Assembly: GCA_003166855.1 (NCBI GenBank)
Contig: PMUM01000214.1
Location: forward strand, 1 to 38,669
DNA: 38,669 nucleotides
Direction: 5' to 3'
DNA from: Acidobacteriaceae bacterium
GTDB lineage: Bacteria; Acidobacteriota; Terriglobia; Terriglobales; Acidobacteriaceae
The position numbers and the translations under genes are program-made. This document shows, one piece after another, positions 7,654 to 16,064 of this stretch (its first letter is position 1; every line of letters starts with the position of its first letter). Below the pieces are notes generated by a model. That model did not search any database and was not told the DNA's origin. It saw only the letters and a program-made list of their open reading frames with translations.

Positions 7654-8580
7654 ATGGATTCGCCAAACGTCCCTATCGCAGCGTCCGAGGGCCCTGTTGC
7701 CCCGCCAGTCCCGCCGGTTGCGGCGACTGAGGCTCCCGCGCCCTTGCAGGTTCCTGCGGACGTTTCTGCACACGACGTTGCGGTCCCGACTCCGGGCGTT
7801 CCCTCTGCTCCGCATACCGCTCCCGCGCCGGCCTCCGACCGGCGCATCGTGACCACGCTCAGCAGTGATGTGATCGGGTCGCTACAGTCGCTGATGGGGA
7901 CGGTGGTGATTGCGATCTTCGTGATTACCTTTATCGTGCAGGCGTTCCAGATTCCTTCGGAATCGATGGAGAACACGCTGCTGGTCGGCGATTATCTGCT
8001 GGTGAATAAGCTCTGCTACGGGGGACAGGGACTGGGCGATCATGTCATGCCGTATCAGAAGATCGCGCGCGGAGACATTATCGTGTTTCACTATCCGGTG
8101 GATCCGCAGCAGCATTTCGTGAAGCGCGTGATCGGCGTGCCGGGCGACCACCTGCGGATGGTGGCCAAGAGGGTTCTGATCAACGGCAAGCCGCTGGACG
8201 AACCCTATGTGCGGTTCCTGGAGCCGCCGAATAATCTGTTTCGCGATAATTTCCCTCGGACGGATATTCCAGCGATTGGCCTGGAGGGTAAGTGGTGGCT
8301 GGAGATGCGGAAGCTGGTGGAAGACGGCCAGTTGATTGTTCCCGAGGGACATTATTTCGTGATGGGCGATAACCGCGACGACAGCCAGGACAGCCGCTAT
8401 TGGGGGTTCGTGCCGCGGGAAAATATTATCGGGAGGCCGCTGGTGATTTACTGGTCGGTGCGGGATTGGGACCACAGTCCGTCGGCTTCGATCATGGGGC
8501 GGTTGTATCACGTGGCGTACGCGGTCACGCACATCTTTCAGATCACGCGCTGGAACCGCACGCTGCGACTGGTACACTGA
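7654..8580 (+). CDS. lepB: Signal peptidase I (first of two), with Pro/Ala-rich N-terminal extension
   Basis: 308-aa membrane protease that removes signal peptides from exported proteins on the outer face of the inner membrane. One transmembrane helix lies at about 80-98. Box B IPSESMENTLL holds the catalytic Ser104, and box D FVKRVIGVPGD holds the general-base Lys157. Box E is GDNRDDSQDSRYWGFVP. The first 60 or so residues are a low-complexity Pro/Ala/Val tail that would stay in the cytoplasm and is absent from the second copy. The ATG at 7654 follows the rnc stop by 5 nt. The paralogue begins 70 nt downstream. Both active sites look intact, so both are probably functional, perhaps with different substrate preferences. 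Confidence 0.95.
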   Translation: MDSPNVPIAASEGPVAPPVPPVAATEAPAPLQVPADVSAHDVAVPTPGVPSAPHTAPAPASDRRIVTTLSSDVIGSLQSLMGTVVIAIFVITFIVQAFQIPSESMENTLLVGDYLLVNKLCYGGQGLGDHVMPYQKIARGDIIVFHYPVDPQQHFVKRVIGVPGDHLRMVAKRVLINGKPLDEPYVRFLEPPNNLFRDNFPRTDIPAIGLEGKWWLEMRKLVEDGQLIVPEGHYFVMGDNRDDSQDSRYWGFVPRENIIGRPLVIYWSVRDWDHSPSASIMGRLYHVAYAVTHIFQITRWNRTLRLVH

Positions 8581-8650
8581 GTATTCGGCCAGCCGGCTGG
8601 CGCGGCCATCAGACGAAGGTAAAATCTCGACAGAGTACGGAAAATTCATA

Positions 8651-9430
8651 GTGGCGAAGAAAGAAAACGCAGTCGAAGAAAACGTCGCGGAAGAGAAACC
8701 GAAGGAAACTACGGTCGAGTTTCTCGCGTCGCTGGCGGCGGTGCTGGTGACCGGGCTGTTCATCATTACGTTTGTAGTGCAGGCGTTTGAGATTCCGTCG
8801 AGTTCGATGGAGAACACGCTGCTGATTGGCGATCACGTGTTCGTGAACCGCATCCAGTTTGCTCCCAAGAGTTCGTGGGTGGGGCCACTGCTTCCCTATC
8901 GGGACGTGAGGTTCCGGGACATTGTGGTATTTCTGTCGCCGGCTGAGCCGGGACTGTACGTGGTGAAGAGGATTATTGGGCTGCCGGGAGACCGGATCCA
9001 CCTGCGGAACGGCGTAGTGTACCGCAACGGCGAGGCACTGGACGAGCCCTACGTATTGCACGACAGGGACACGATGGATCCGTACCGCAATAATTTTCCT
9101 TCGGTGCCTCCGAACGACGATCCCAACGTGTATCCGAATTGGATGGTCGACATGCAGTCGTACGTCCACGGGGACGACATCGTGGTGCCACCGGACCACT
9201 ACTTTGCCATGGGCGACCACCGCGGCGTGAGTTTGGACAGCCGGTACTGGGGATTCATTCCCAAGGCAAACATCATCGGGCGTCCGATGTTCATCTACTG
9301 GTCGTTTGAGACGCCGGATGATCAATACCGGAAGACCGCGTGGGGTGATCGGGCATTGTTTCTGGGCAAAGTGGTGCTGCACTTTTTCGACGAGACACGC
9401 TGGAAACGGACGCTCCAGTTCGTAAGATAG
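8651..9430 (+). CDS. lepB: Signal peptidase I (second of two)
   Basis: 259-aa paralogue of the preceding gene. It begins with a GTG, then a charged cytoplasmic tail rich in Lys and Glu (about 20 residues), and one membrane helix at about 25-46. The catalytic Ser52 is in IPSSSMENTLL and Lys106 in VVKRIIGLPGD. Box E is GDHRGVSLDSRYWGFIP, where the usual GDN is GDH. The region between the Lys and box E is longer than the minimal family core, as in the first copy, and both end with RWxRTLxxVR/H. This shared tail shows a local duplication followed by divergence. The downstream AsmA-like gene starts 46 nt later on the same strand. Confidence 0.94.
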   Translation: MAKKENAVEENVAEEKPKETTVEFLASLAAVLVTGLFIITFVVQAFEIPSSSMENTLLIGDHVFVNRIQFAPKSSWVGPLLPYRDVRFRDIVVFLSPAEPGLYVVKRIIGLPGDRIHLRNGVVYRNGEALDEPYVLHDRDTMDPYRNNFPSVPPNDDPNVYPNWMVDMQSYVHGDDIVVPPDHYFAMGDHRGVSLDSRYWGFIPKANIIGRPMFIYWSFETPDDQYRKTAWGDRALFLGKVVLHFFDETRWKRTLQFVR

Positions 9431-9476
9431 TTCGGCAAATCAAGATGAGGCCCCTCGAAATTCCAGTAAGGGCGCG

Positions 9477-12053
9477 GTGAAGCTCTTTTCCTCCAAGCGG
9501 CGAATCGTGGCGGCGGTGGCATTGATTGTGCTGCTGCTGTTTGTACTGCGCCCCGGCGCCTCCCGTTTGAAATCGCGGATTATATCTTCCATCAGTTCTG
9601 GAGTCGGGCGACCGGTTGACATTGGGTCGGTTCACCTCCGCTTGCTGCCGCGGCCGGGATTCGATCTGGAAAATGTAGTGGTGTACGACGGGCCGGCATT
9701 CGGAGCGGAGCCCATGCTGCGGGCGAGCGAAGTAACGGCGGCGCTTCGCCTGACTTCGCTGCTGCGCGGGCGGTTGGAGATCGCGCGGCTGGATTTGACT
9801 GAGCCCAGCCTCAACCTGGTGCATGCGCCGGGCGGGCGCTGGAACCTGGAAGCGCTGCTGGAGCGCACGGCACACATTCCGCTGGCGCCGACGGGAAAAG
9901 CGAAGACGGAACCGCGGCCGGGATTTCCTTACATACAAGCCACGTCGGCGCGGATCAATTTTAAAAATGGTCCCGAGAAAAAACCGTACGCGCTGATCAA
10001 TGCGGATTTTTCCCTGTGGCAGGATTCGGAAAACAGCTGGGGCATTCGCTTGAAGGCGCAACCGTTCCGCACGGATCTGAACTTGAACGATACGGGCCTG
10101 CTGCAGGTGAACGGGACGTGGCAGCGCGCGGACAATCTGCGCGAGACGCCGTTGCGCTTCACCGTCGAGTGGAATCACGCGCAGCTTGGACAGTTTACGA
10201 AGTTCTTCACGGGGAACGATCAGGGCTGGCGGGGAGAGGTTCTGCTGGACGTGGCGATCGAGGGCACGCCGGCGAAGTTGCAGATCACGAGCAGCGCGTC
10301 GATTCAGGATTTCCGGCGGTACGACATTGCAAGCGGGCAGGCACTGCGACTGGGGGGCCACTGCGGCGGAGAATACAGTTCGTTCAACCATGCGTTTCAC
10401 GGAATTCTCTGCAGCGCTCCAGTGGGCAGAGGGGTGGTCACACTGGAGGGGGACATGGGCCTGCCGGGAAGCCACAGCTATGGGCTCACGCTGACTGCGG
10501 ACAACGTACCGGCGAGCGCCGCGGCGGTGCTGGTAGAGCGGGCGAAGAAGAATCTGCCCGAAGATCTGGTTGCAGGCGGGACACTGAGCGGGAGTTCTTC
10601 GATCACAGAGAATGCCGTGACTACGTCGAACCTTCCATTGTCGAGCTTTCAATTTGAAGGCCGCGGGGAGATCGCCAACTTTCGTCTGGCCTCGACTGCG
10701 AACAAGGCGGAGATTGGGCCGGAGACAATTCCTTTCCTGCTTACCACCGTCAAGTCGGCGGCGCGAAAGCAAGCGGCTCGCAAGAGCGCGGCGAGTATGC
10801 AGTTTCCGGATGGGCCGCATGTGGAGTTCGGGCCGTTCCCGGTTGCAATCGGACGCGTGGCTCCGATCGCTCGCGGATGGGTCAACCGAGGCGGTTATAA
10901 CCTTTCGGTTGTGGGGGAAGCTGAGATTGCGAAGTCGTTGCGAGTGGCGCGGATGTTTGGCCTCGCGGCGTTGCAGGCTGCATCGGAAAGCACGGCGCAG
11001 GTTGATTTACAGATCGCGGGATCGTGGGCGGAACGCAGTAACGGGACGACCTCTGGCTTTACAGGACCGCAAGTGACGGGAACGGCGAGGTTGCGCAACG
11101 TTCGTGTCGCGCTTCGCGGCGTGGCCAGCCCGGTCGAAATTGTCTCGGCCGACATGCAACTGCTGCCGGACGAGGTGCGCGTCGCGAAATTGAGCGCGAA
11201 GGCAGCGGACACTGCATGGACTGGTTCTCTGGAGATGCCACGCGGGTGCGGAACTCCGGGCGCGTGCGAGGTGCATTTCATCCTGAACGCGGATCAGATT
11301 GCGCTCGTCGAACTGAGCGCGTGGGTGAATCCGAGCCCGAAGGAGCGGCCGTGGTATCGCGTGCTGGAGTCGGATCCGCAAGCCGGGCCGCCTTTTTTCG
11401 CGAGCGTGCGCGCTTCCGGGCAACTCAGCGCCGATCGCTTGCAAATGCAGAGCCTGGCGGCGACGCGGGTATCGGCGAAGGTGAGTCTTGACGGCGGGAA
11501 ATTGGGAATCTCGGAGTTGAGCGGCGATTTTCTTGGCGGCAAGCATCGCGGCGAATGGCAGGCGGACTTCAGCGGGAAGCCCGCGGTTTGCAGCGGCAGC
11601 GGGAGCCTGACTGGAGTCTCGCTGGCGCTCTTGGCGGACGCGATGAAGGATAGCTGGGTCGCGGGGACGGCGAGCGCGACCTATGAGGTGAAAGGACCGT
11701 GCCCTGCTGAGTTCTGGACGTCGGCCGAAGGGACGATGCAGTTTGAGATGAAGGACGGGGCACTGCCACACGTCGCGCTGAGCGAGGATGCGGAAGGTTT
11801 GAAGGTTACGCGTCTGGCAGGGCAGGCACGGCTGCAAGCGGGCGAGATCGCGATGAAAGACGCAAGGCTGGATTCTCCCGGCGGGAAGTTTCTGGTGAGC
11901 GGGAGTGCGTCGTTGAAGGGCGAACTGGATTTCAGGCTGGCGAAGGTGCCGGCCGGAGCGACGGCTGCGGGGTATACGGTCACTGGGACGGCGGGGGAGC
12001 CGCGGGTCGTTCCCTTGCCGGGCGCCGAGACGCAGGCGCGACTGAAGCCTTAG
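9477..12053 (+). CDS. AsmA-like family envelope protein
   Basis: 858-aa protein beginning with GTG at 9477. A short basic N-terminus and one membrane helix (IVAAVALIVLLLFVL, about 10-25) anchor a very large periplasmic part. The early motif DIGSVHLRLLPRPGFDLENV, then ITL-style strands and LEIARLDLTEPSLNLVHAPG with GRWNLEALL, is diagnostic of AsmA-like proteins. The C-terminal region (about 680-850) carries the second conserved AsmA block (FEMKDGALPHV, then ARLQAGEIAMKDARLDSPGG). Relatives such as AsmA, TamB and YhdP are long beta-groove proteins tied to outer membrane assembly and phospholipid transport. A similar envelope role is inferred. It closes a run of co-oriented genes starting at rnc. 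The only in-frame start near the hydrophobic segment is this GTG. Confidence 0.88.
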   Translation: MKLFSSKRRIVAAVALIVLLLFVLRPGASRLKSRIISSISSGVGRPVDIGSVHLRLLPRPGFDLENVVVYDGPAFGAEPMLRASEVTAALRLTSLLRGRLEIARLDLTEPSLNLVHAPGGRWNLEALLERTAHIPLAPTGKAKTEPRPGFPYIQATSARINFKNGPEKKPYALINADFSLWQDSENSWGIRLKAQPFRTDLNLNDTGLLQVNGTWQRADNLRETPLRFTVEWNHAQLGQFTKFFTGNDQGWRGEVLLDVAIEGTPAKLQITSSASIQDFRRYDIASGQALRLGGHCGGEYSSFNHAFHGILCSAPVGRGVVTLEGDMGLPGSHSYGLTLTADNVPASAAAVLVERAKKNLPEDLVAGGTLSGSSSITENAVTTSNLPLSSFQFEGRGEIANFRLASTANKAEIGPETIPFLLTTVKSAARKQAARKSAASMQFPDGPHVEFGPFPVAIGRVAPIARGWVNRGGYNLSVVGEAEIAKSLRVARMFGLAALQAASESTAQVDLQIAGSWAERSNGTTSGFTGPQVTGTARLRNVRVALRGVASPVEIVSADMQLLPDEVRVAKLSAKAADTAWTGSLEMPRGCGTPGACEVHFILNADQIALVELSAWVNPSPKERPWYRVLESDPQAGPPFFASVRASGQLSADRLQMQSLAATRVSAKVSLDGGKLGISELSGDFLGGKHRGEWQADFSGKPAVCSGSGSLTGVSLALLADAMKDSWVAGTASATYEVKGPCPAEFWTSAEGTMQFEMKDGALPHVALSEDAEGLKVTRLAGQARLQAGEIAMKDARLDSPGGKFLVSGSASLKGELDFRLAKVPAGATAAGYTVTGTAGEPRVVPLPGAETQARLKP

Positions 12054-12086
12054 TGTTTCTTAGATCTGGTTTCTTCGTGCTTGAAA

Positions 12087-12102
12087 TGATATTATCAATC
12101 AT
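12087..12102 (+). promoter_or_regulatory. Candidate autoregulatory operator and -10 box of the toxin-antitoxin pair
   Basis: TGATA-T-TATCA at 12087-12097 is a perfect 11-nt palindrome that contains a -10-like TATTAT at 12090-12095. An outer ATGAT/ATCAT pair is also present. The antitoxin ATG is at 12103, only 7 nt past the -10 box and without a ribosome site, so a leaderless or nearly leaderless transcript is likely. Operators overlapping the -10 box are common in TA operons, where the antitoxin represses its own promoter. Confidence 0.5.
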
Positions 12103-12342
12103 ATGAGACAAGCTAAGACCTTTACGATTAGCGATGACATCTTGACCGAAATCGCAAGCACCAAGGGCACCGTATCGACCAGCGAACGCGTGAACGAACT
12201 CCTGAGGCGGGCTCTCGAACTGGAGCGTCGCGAACGCCTCGAGATGGAAGCCGCCGAATTCTTCTCGATCGACGGGGCAGATTCCGTTCGCGAGAGAGTT
12301 GCGTACCAGAAAGCCTCGAAAGAGGCGTTGTCCCGGGGCTGA
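12103..12342 (+). CDS. Ribbon-helix-helix-type antitoxin of a type II TA pair
   Basis: 79-aa protein. The N-terminus KTFTISDDILTEIASTKG has the strand-helix start of MetJ/Arc-type ribbon-helix-helix DNA-binding proteins, and TSERVNELLRRALELERRE fits the second helix. The C-terminal half is acidic and alpha-helical, as expected for the toxin-wrapping tail. It precedes a MazF-like toxin by 3 nt, the usual antitoxin-first order. The upstream palindrome is a likely self-binding site. The antitoxin would neutralise the RNase and repress the operon. Identification rests on fold pattern and position, since short antitoxins diverge fast. Confidence 0.8.
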   Translation: MRQAKTFTISDDILTEIASTKGTVSTSERVNELLRRALELERRERLEMEAAEFFSIDGADSVRERVAYQKASKEALSRG

Positions 12343-12345
12343 AGC

Positions 12346-12687
12346 ATGCCGAAAGTTCCGGCTGGGTGGTACCCAAAGCGGGGCGAAATCTACTGGTTAC
12401 GCCTCGACAAGAACCGTCCGGCCTTGATTATTTCGAATGACGCGCTGAACCGGCACGCGTTGGATGTCTGCGTCGTACCGATCACGTCGGTTCATCACAG
12501 GCGGTTCGCGTTGCGAGTGGCGATCGGAGCAGGTGATGGCGGAGTCGTCCGAGACTCGTGGGCCAAGTGCGACCAGGTTACAACCCTCGACAAACAAGGC
12601 GTAGTCTATCCTCCTTTGGGTCGACTGTCCTCTGCTACGCTCCGACGCATCGAAGAAGGAATCCGGCTCGCGCTTGAACTTTCCTAA
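12346..12687 (+). CDS. MazF/PemK-family endoribonuclease toxin
   Basis: 113-aa protein of the MazF/PemK family, which cuts mRNA at short sequences to arrest growth. The opening KRGEIYWLRLDKNRPALIIS matches the conserved GDI(Y/V)W...RPxLIIS block. VCVVPITS supplies the conserved Ser/Thr of the active region, and CDQVTTLDKQGV the usual Q-x-x-x-x-D-K strand. The tail LSSATLRRIEEGIRLALELS is the C-terminal helix. The length is normal, with no break, so it should be active. It is translationally linked to the antitoxin (3 nt gap). The pair sits alone between the AsmA gene and an oppositely oriented hydrolase, as expected of a mobile accessory module, though no transposase is near. Confidence 0.88.
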   Translation: MPKVPAGWYPKRGEIYWLRLDKNRPALIISNDALNRHALDVCVVPITSVHHRRFALRVAIGAGDGGVVRDSWAKCDQVTTLDKQGVVYPPLGRLSSATLRRIEEGIRLALELS

Positions 12688-12696
12688 GTTCATGGC

Positions 12697-14400
12697 CTAA
12701 GGCACGTAGCCTGCGCCGCGCAATACTTTGCCGGGAAGTGCGCCGGTCATCTTTCCCTGATCGATCACCGGTACGCCGTTGATCAGCACATATTCCATTC
12801 CTTCCGAAAGCTGATTGGGATTGTCGAACGTGGCACGATCATGCACCGTGGCAGGATCGAAGATGACGACGTCGGCCCACATGCCGGCTTTCAAAACGCC
12901 GCGATCGGTGAGGCGCATGCGCTGCGCGGGCAGCGCGGAGAACTTGCGGATGGCGTCTTCCAAAGTCAGAACTTTTTCTTCGCGGACATACTTGGCCAGG
13001 ATGCGCGGGAACGTGCCATAGGCGCGGGGGTGAGGATGCGACTGGCCCAGAATGCCTTCGGGCGACGTGCCTTCGGAATCGTTGTCGATGGCGACCCAGG
13101 GCTGCTGCAGGGCGAGCGTTACGTCGGGCTGCGACATTCCGAAGACGGCGACTTCGGTAGATGGATCCTGAATGAGGATGTCGAAGAGCGCGTCCATGGG
13201 ATCTTTGTTCGACGACTTGGCAATCTCTGAGAGACGCTTCCCCAGCAGTGGCGCCAGGGCCGGATTTTCGACGGCGCCGATCATGATCGCATCAGGGCCG
13301 GGAATCTCCTGCCATTCGTTGTCCCACTCTTTGGATGGAGCGAGCATGTCTTTGCGAATGCGGGCGCGAGTGACGGGATCTTTCAGGCGCTCGACGAGTT
13401 TGGCGTCGCCGCCATCGTGCGCCCACGGCGGGATGAAAGCGGAGAAGCCGTTGTACCAAGCGGTATAGGCATAAGTGTCGGCGCTGACGTCGGCGCCGGC
13501 GGCGCGGGCGGCGTTGATCTTGGCAACGACTTCGGGCATGCGTCCCCAGTTGTCTTTGCCCGCAACTTTGATGTGCCAAATCTCCACGGGGATGTGGGCT
13601 TCGCGGCCGATGCGGAGGGCTTCGTCGATGGCCTCGAGAACCGAGGCGCTCTCGTCGCGCATGTGGGTCGAGTAGATGCCGCCGGATTTGCTGGCTTCCG
13701 TGGCGAGCGCGATCAGTTCTTCTGTTTTGGCGTAGGGCGCGGGCGCGTACTCGAGCGACGTGGAGACGCCGACGGTGCCGTCTTTCATGGCTTCGCGCAC
13801 CAGAGCCTGCATTTGCTCCAGTTGCGCGAGCGTGGGTTGCTTGTCGTCATCGCCGAGGACCATGCGTCGGACTTGCGTGGCGCCCACGTAACTTGCGAGA
13901 TTGATGCCCATGCCCTGCTTTTCAAGCCGTGCGAAATATTGGCGGAAGGTGCGCCAGTCGGGAGTGATCTTGAAGTGTTCGTAACCCTGGCGGTCCGACT
14001 GAATGATCGCGTCGTTGAGCGGAGCGATGGAGCCGCCTTCGCCGGTAATTTCGGAAGTGATCCCCTGGAAAATCTTTGAGGGCAGGCGCGGGTCGACGAG
14101 GATGGTGAGTTCCGACTGGCCGAGCATGTCGATGAAGCCGGGGGCGACGACTTTGCCGGCCGCGTCGATGGTGCGCTTGCGCGGGGCAGCGGAGAGATTG
14201 CCGATGGCGGCGATTTTTCCGTCGCGGATGCCGAGGTCTCCGGAGTACCAGGGAGAGCCGGTGCCGTCGATGATGTGGCCGTGGGTGATGACGAGGTCGA
14301 GGGATGGTGTTTGGGCGAAGGCAAACGAGGTGAGCAGCAGGAATGCAAGGAAGACGAGAATGCGAATTGCGGTCGAAGTGATCTGGATGTTGTTGTTCAT
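12697..14400 (-). CDS. Exported amidohydrolase of the D-aminoacylase (N-acyl-D-amino-acid deacylase) type
   Basis: 567 aa. Signal peptide to about residue 30 (core ILVFLAFLLLTSFAFAQ), so probably periplasmic. The small beta domain LDLVITHGHIIDGTGSPWYS and GKVVAPGFID are typical of the urease-like amidohydrolase superfamily. D-aminoacylases hydrolyse N-acyl-D-amino acids. Metal-ligand candidates H246 (YSTHMRDES) and H276 (EIWHIKVAGKDNWGR) are present. However, the HxH that should follow GFID is replaced (GFIDMLGQSE), and the usual Cys in GNCG is GEGG, with Glu121. The enzyme may therefore use a single metal held by Glu121, H246 and H276. An APC-type permease lies upstream on the same strand, consistent with uptake of the released amino acid. 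Substrate is unproven. Confidence 0.82.
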   Translation of the reverse strand: MNNNIQITSTAIRILVFLAFLLLTSFAFAQTPSLDLVITHGHIIDGTGSPWYSGDLGIRDGKIAAIGNLSAAPRKRTIDAAGKVVAPGFIDMLGQSELTILVDPRLPSKIFQGITSEITGEGGSIAPLNDAIIQSDRQGYEHFKITPDWRTFRQYFARLEKQGMGINLASYVGATQVRRMVLGDDDKQPTLAQLEQMQALVREAMKDGTVGVSTSLEYAPAPYAKTEELIALATEASKSGGIYSTHMRDESASVLEAIDEALRIGREAHIPVEIWHIKVAGKDNWGRMPEVVAKINAARAAGADVSADTYAYTAWYNGFSAFIPPWAHDGGDAKLVERLKDPVTRARIRKDMLAPSKEWDNEWQEIPGPDAIMIGAVENPALAPLLGKRLSEIAKSSNKDPMDALFDILIQDPSTEVAVFGMSQPDVTLALQQPWVAIDNDSEGTSPEGILGQSHPHPRAYGTFPRILAKYVREEKVLTLEDAIRKFSALPAQRMRLTDRGVLKAGMWADVVIFDPATVHDRATFDNPNQLSEGMEYVLINGVPVIDQGKMTGALPGKVLRGAGYVP

Positions 14401-14410
14401 CTCTCGTACC

Positions 14411-14518
14411 CTCAGGGGCTAAAGCCCTAACCTTTTTCACGCTTAACGCGGCCCTCAAGGGCCGCTCTTCCACGTTTCTATCACGCTTGCGGTGGTCCTA
14501 AAGGACCGCTCTTCCAGG
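14411..14518. repeat. Repeat cluster R4: CTCAGGGGCTAAAGCCC element and two hairpin units
   Basis: An element at 14411-14426 (GGGGCT-aa-AGCCC core) is followed by two related units of about 37 nt, at 14438-14474 and 14482-14518. Both begin CACGCTT and end CCGCTCTTCCA, with hairpins GGCCCT/AGGGCC and GGTCCT/AGGACC. The compensating base changes between the two stems suggest that the hairpin itself is kept. The second unit overlaps the last codons of the permease gene. A related GGGGCTAAAGCCC element follows hisC at 20917. Confidence 0.75.
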
Positions 14519-15851
14519 CTCCGGAACCGGCGGCCGCTCCAAGAGCAACCCAAATCCCTAGCGCCAGCCATTCGTAGATTGTGAAGTGGCCGGGGATGAG
14601 CGGGACCACCTTCATCAGGGCCATGGCGATGCCGACGGCCAAGCCGAACCAGGCCACGGCACGCTCGGCGGCCGACAGCGACATCACGGCGGGCTTGGTG
14701 CGCGCAAGGGCAAGACATGCCGCGCACGCGGCGGACCATCCTATTGCGCAGGCGACGGATCCCACTTCGGTGACGGGAACCAGGATCGCGTCGCCCAACA
14801 GCATACACGCGGCGGTCGCGAGGCCGACGCAGAGGACTGCGGCTGACGGCGTTTGGTAACGATCGTGAATCGCTCCGACGCGGGAGTCGACCATGCCGCG
14901 GCGTCCCAGGGCAAAGAGCAGGCGGCTGGCCGCGACGAAGTTTCCGTTGAAGCACTTGAAGAGCGACAACAGAGCGGCGGCGAGAATGATTTGGACGATC
15001 CAGCGGGAGCCGAGCGCCTGCTGGAACGCCACTGCGGTCATAAATTTTTCCCCGGTCAGTTGGCGCCAGGGAGCTACGAATGAGACGGCCGCGACGATGC
15101 TGGCGTAGAAGAGAATGCCGATGACGATGGCCATCCAAATGGCGCGGAAGAATCCGCGGCTGCGAAAGTTCGGGCTGGCTTCTTCGGCGGCCTTGCCTAC
15201 GGATTCGAATCCGGTCATGAAATAGGGAACGATTTGGATGACCAGCAGGATCGAGATCAGCGGTGTGTGCGTGAACAGCGGCTGGATATTCGCAGGCTTG
15301 CCACGGCTGACACCGAGAGCGACAAAGATAATGAAGAGACCGAGAGTGCCGAAGCTGGTCCAATTCTGAAACGTGGCGCTGAGGCGGATGCCGCGGTAGT
15401 TCAGGACGGTGAGCAGCGCGGTCAACGTTAGGCCGACGACGAGGTGCGCAAGATACACGGGGCGGCCGGCGATGCGGTAGAGTTCCATCGAATCGAGGCC
15501 GGGAATGATGTAGCCGGCGATGCGGCCGACGGCGACGGCCTCCCATGGGCAGACGATGAAATAGGCGAGCGTCATCATCCAGCCGGTGGCGAAGCTAATG
15601 GGGCGCGAGAAGACGGCGGAGGTGTAGGCGATTTCTCCGGCGGCGTCGGGCATCGCGACGACGAGCTTGCCGTAGACCCATCCGATGGGAAGGAGGAGCG
15701 CGCCACCGATCACGAAGCCGAGCAGGGCGCCGAGAGATCCGCCACGGAGGAGCCAGTCGTCCATGATGACGAGCCAGCCGACACCGACCATAGTTCCCCA
15801 GCCGAGAGTGAAGTAATCGGTGGCGCGGAGTTGGCGGGCGAGAGTGTTCAC
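14481..15851 (-). CDS. APC-superfamily amino acid permease
   Basis: 456-aa membrane protein with about 12 hydrophobic helices. The N-terminal helix TLGWGTMVGVGWLVIMDDWL has the Gly-rich unwound helix 1 that binds the substrate backbone in APC transporters, and PDAAGEIAYTSAVF lies in the expected loop after helix 2-3. FMTGFESVGKAAEEASPNFR is the classic helix 6-7 signature. It would import amino acids by proton or ion coupling; the specific substrate is unknown. The GTG at 15851 keeps the normal APC N-terminus. The last dozen codons come from a repeat unit (R4), so the C-terminal WKSGPLGPPQA is probably not functional. The amidohydrolase downstream (80 nt) may share the transcript. Confidence 0.88.
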   Translation of the reverse strand: MNTLARQLRATDYFTLGWGTMVGVGWLVIMDDWLLRGGSLGALLGFVIGGALLLPIGWVYGKLVVAMPDAAGEIAYTSAVFSRPISFATGWMMTLAYFIVCPWEAVAVGRIAGYIIPGLDSMELYRIAGRPVYLAHLVVGLTLTALLTVLNYRGIRLSATFQNWTSFGTLGLFIIFVALGVSRGKPANIQPLFTHTPLISILLVIQIVPYFMTGFESVGKAAEEASPNFRSRGFFRAIWMAIVIGILFYASIVAAVSFVAPWRQLTGEKFMTAVAFQQALGSRWIVQIILAAALLSLFKCFNGNFVAASRLLFALGRRGMVDSRVGAIHDRYQTPSAAVLCVGLATAACMLLGDAILVPVTEVGSVACAIGWSAACAACLALARTKPAVMSLSAAERAVAWFGLAVGIAMALMKVVPLIPGHFTIYEWLALGIWVALGAAAGSGAWKSGPLGPPQA

Positions 15852-15877
15852 CGGGTTGTGATGAGAGAGTGGCGCGA

Positions 15878-15883
15878 ATTATA
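15878..15883 (-). promoter_or_regulatory. Candidate -10 box for the permease gene
   Basis: A perfect TATAAT on the minus strand. Transcription would begin about 20 nt before the permease GTG. No good -35 is visible at the right distance, so an activator or alternative sigma factor would be needed if the site is real. Confidence 0.3.
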
Positions 15884-15918
15884 AAGCATTTGTGCGCCGA
15901 GTCGCTGGGCTGCGCCCG

Positions 15919-15947
15919 GCGGACAGCCGAGGGCGGCTGTCCCCACA
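15919..15947. repeat. Hairpin repeat R3, copy B (permease-trpS intergenic)
   Basis: GGACAGCC at 15921-15928 and GGCTGTCC at 15935-15942 form a perfect 8-bp stem with a 6-nt loop, followed by CCACAT. It matches 6819-6847 over nearly its whole length. It lies between divergent genes, about 120 nt before trpS. Confidence 0.85.
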
Positions 15948-16064
15948 TTCCGGCTTTTCGCGTGTTAGTATCGAAATCAGCCCTGCATGATACTTCAAGA
16001 CCTGATCTGGACATACAGCCCTGCTGATTGGCCGTCGTTCGCGGAGCGGGGCTTCCATCGATAA

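Noticed and set aside
15205-15225. tRNA-like GGATTCGAATCC palindrome
   Set aside because: It is inside the permease coding frame and no acceptor or anticodon arms surround it.
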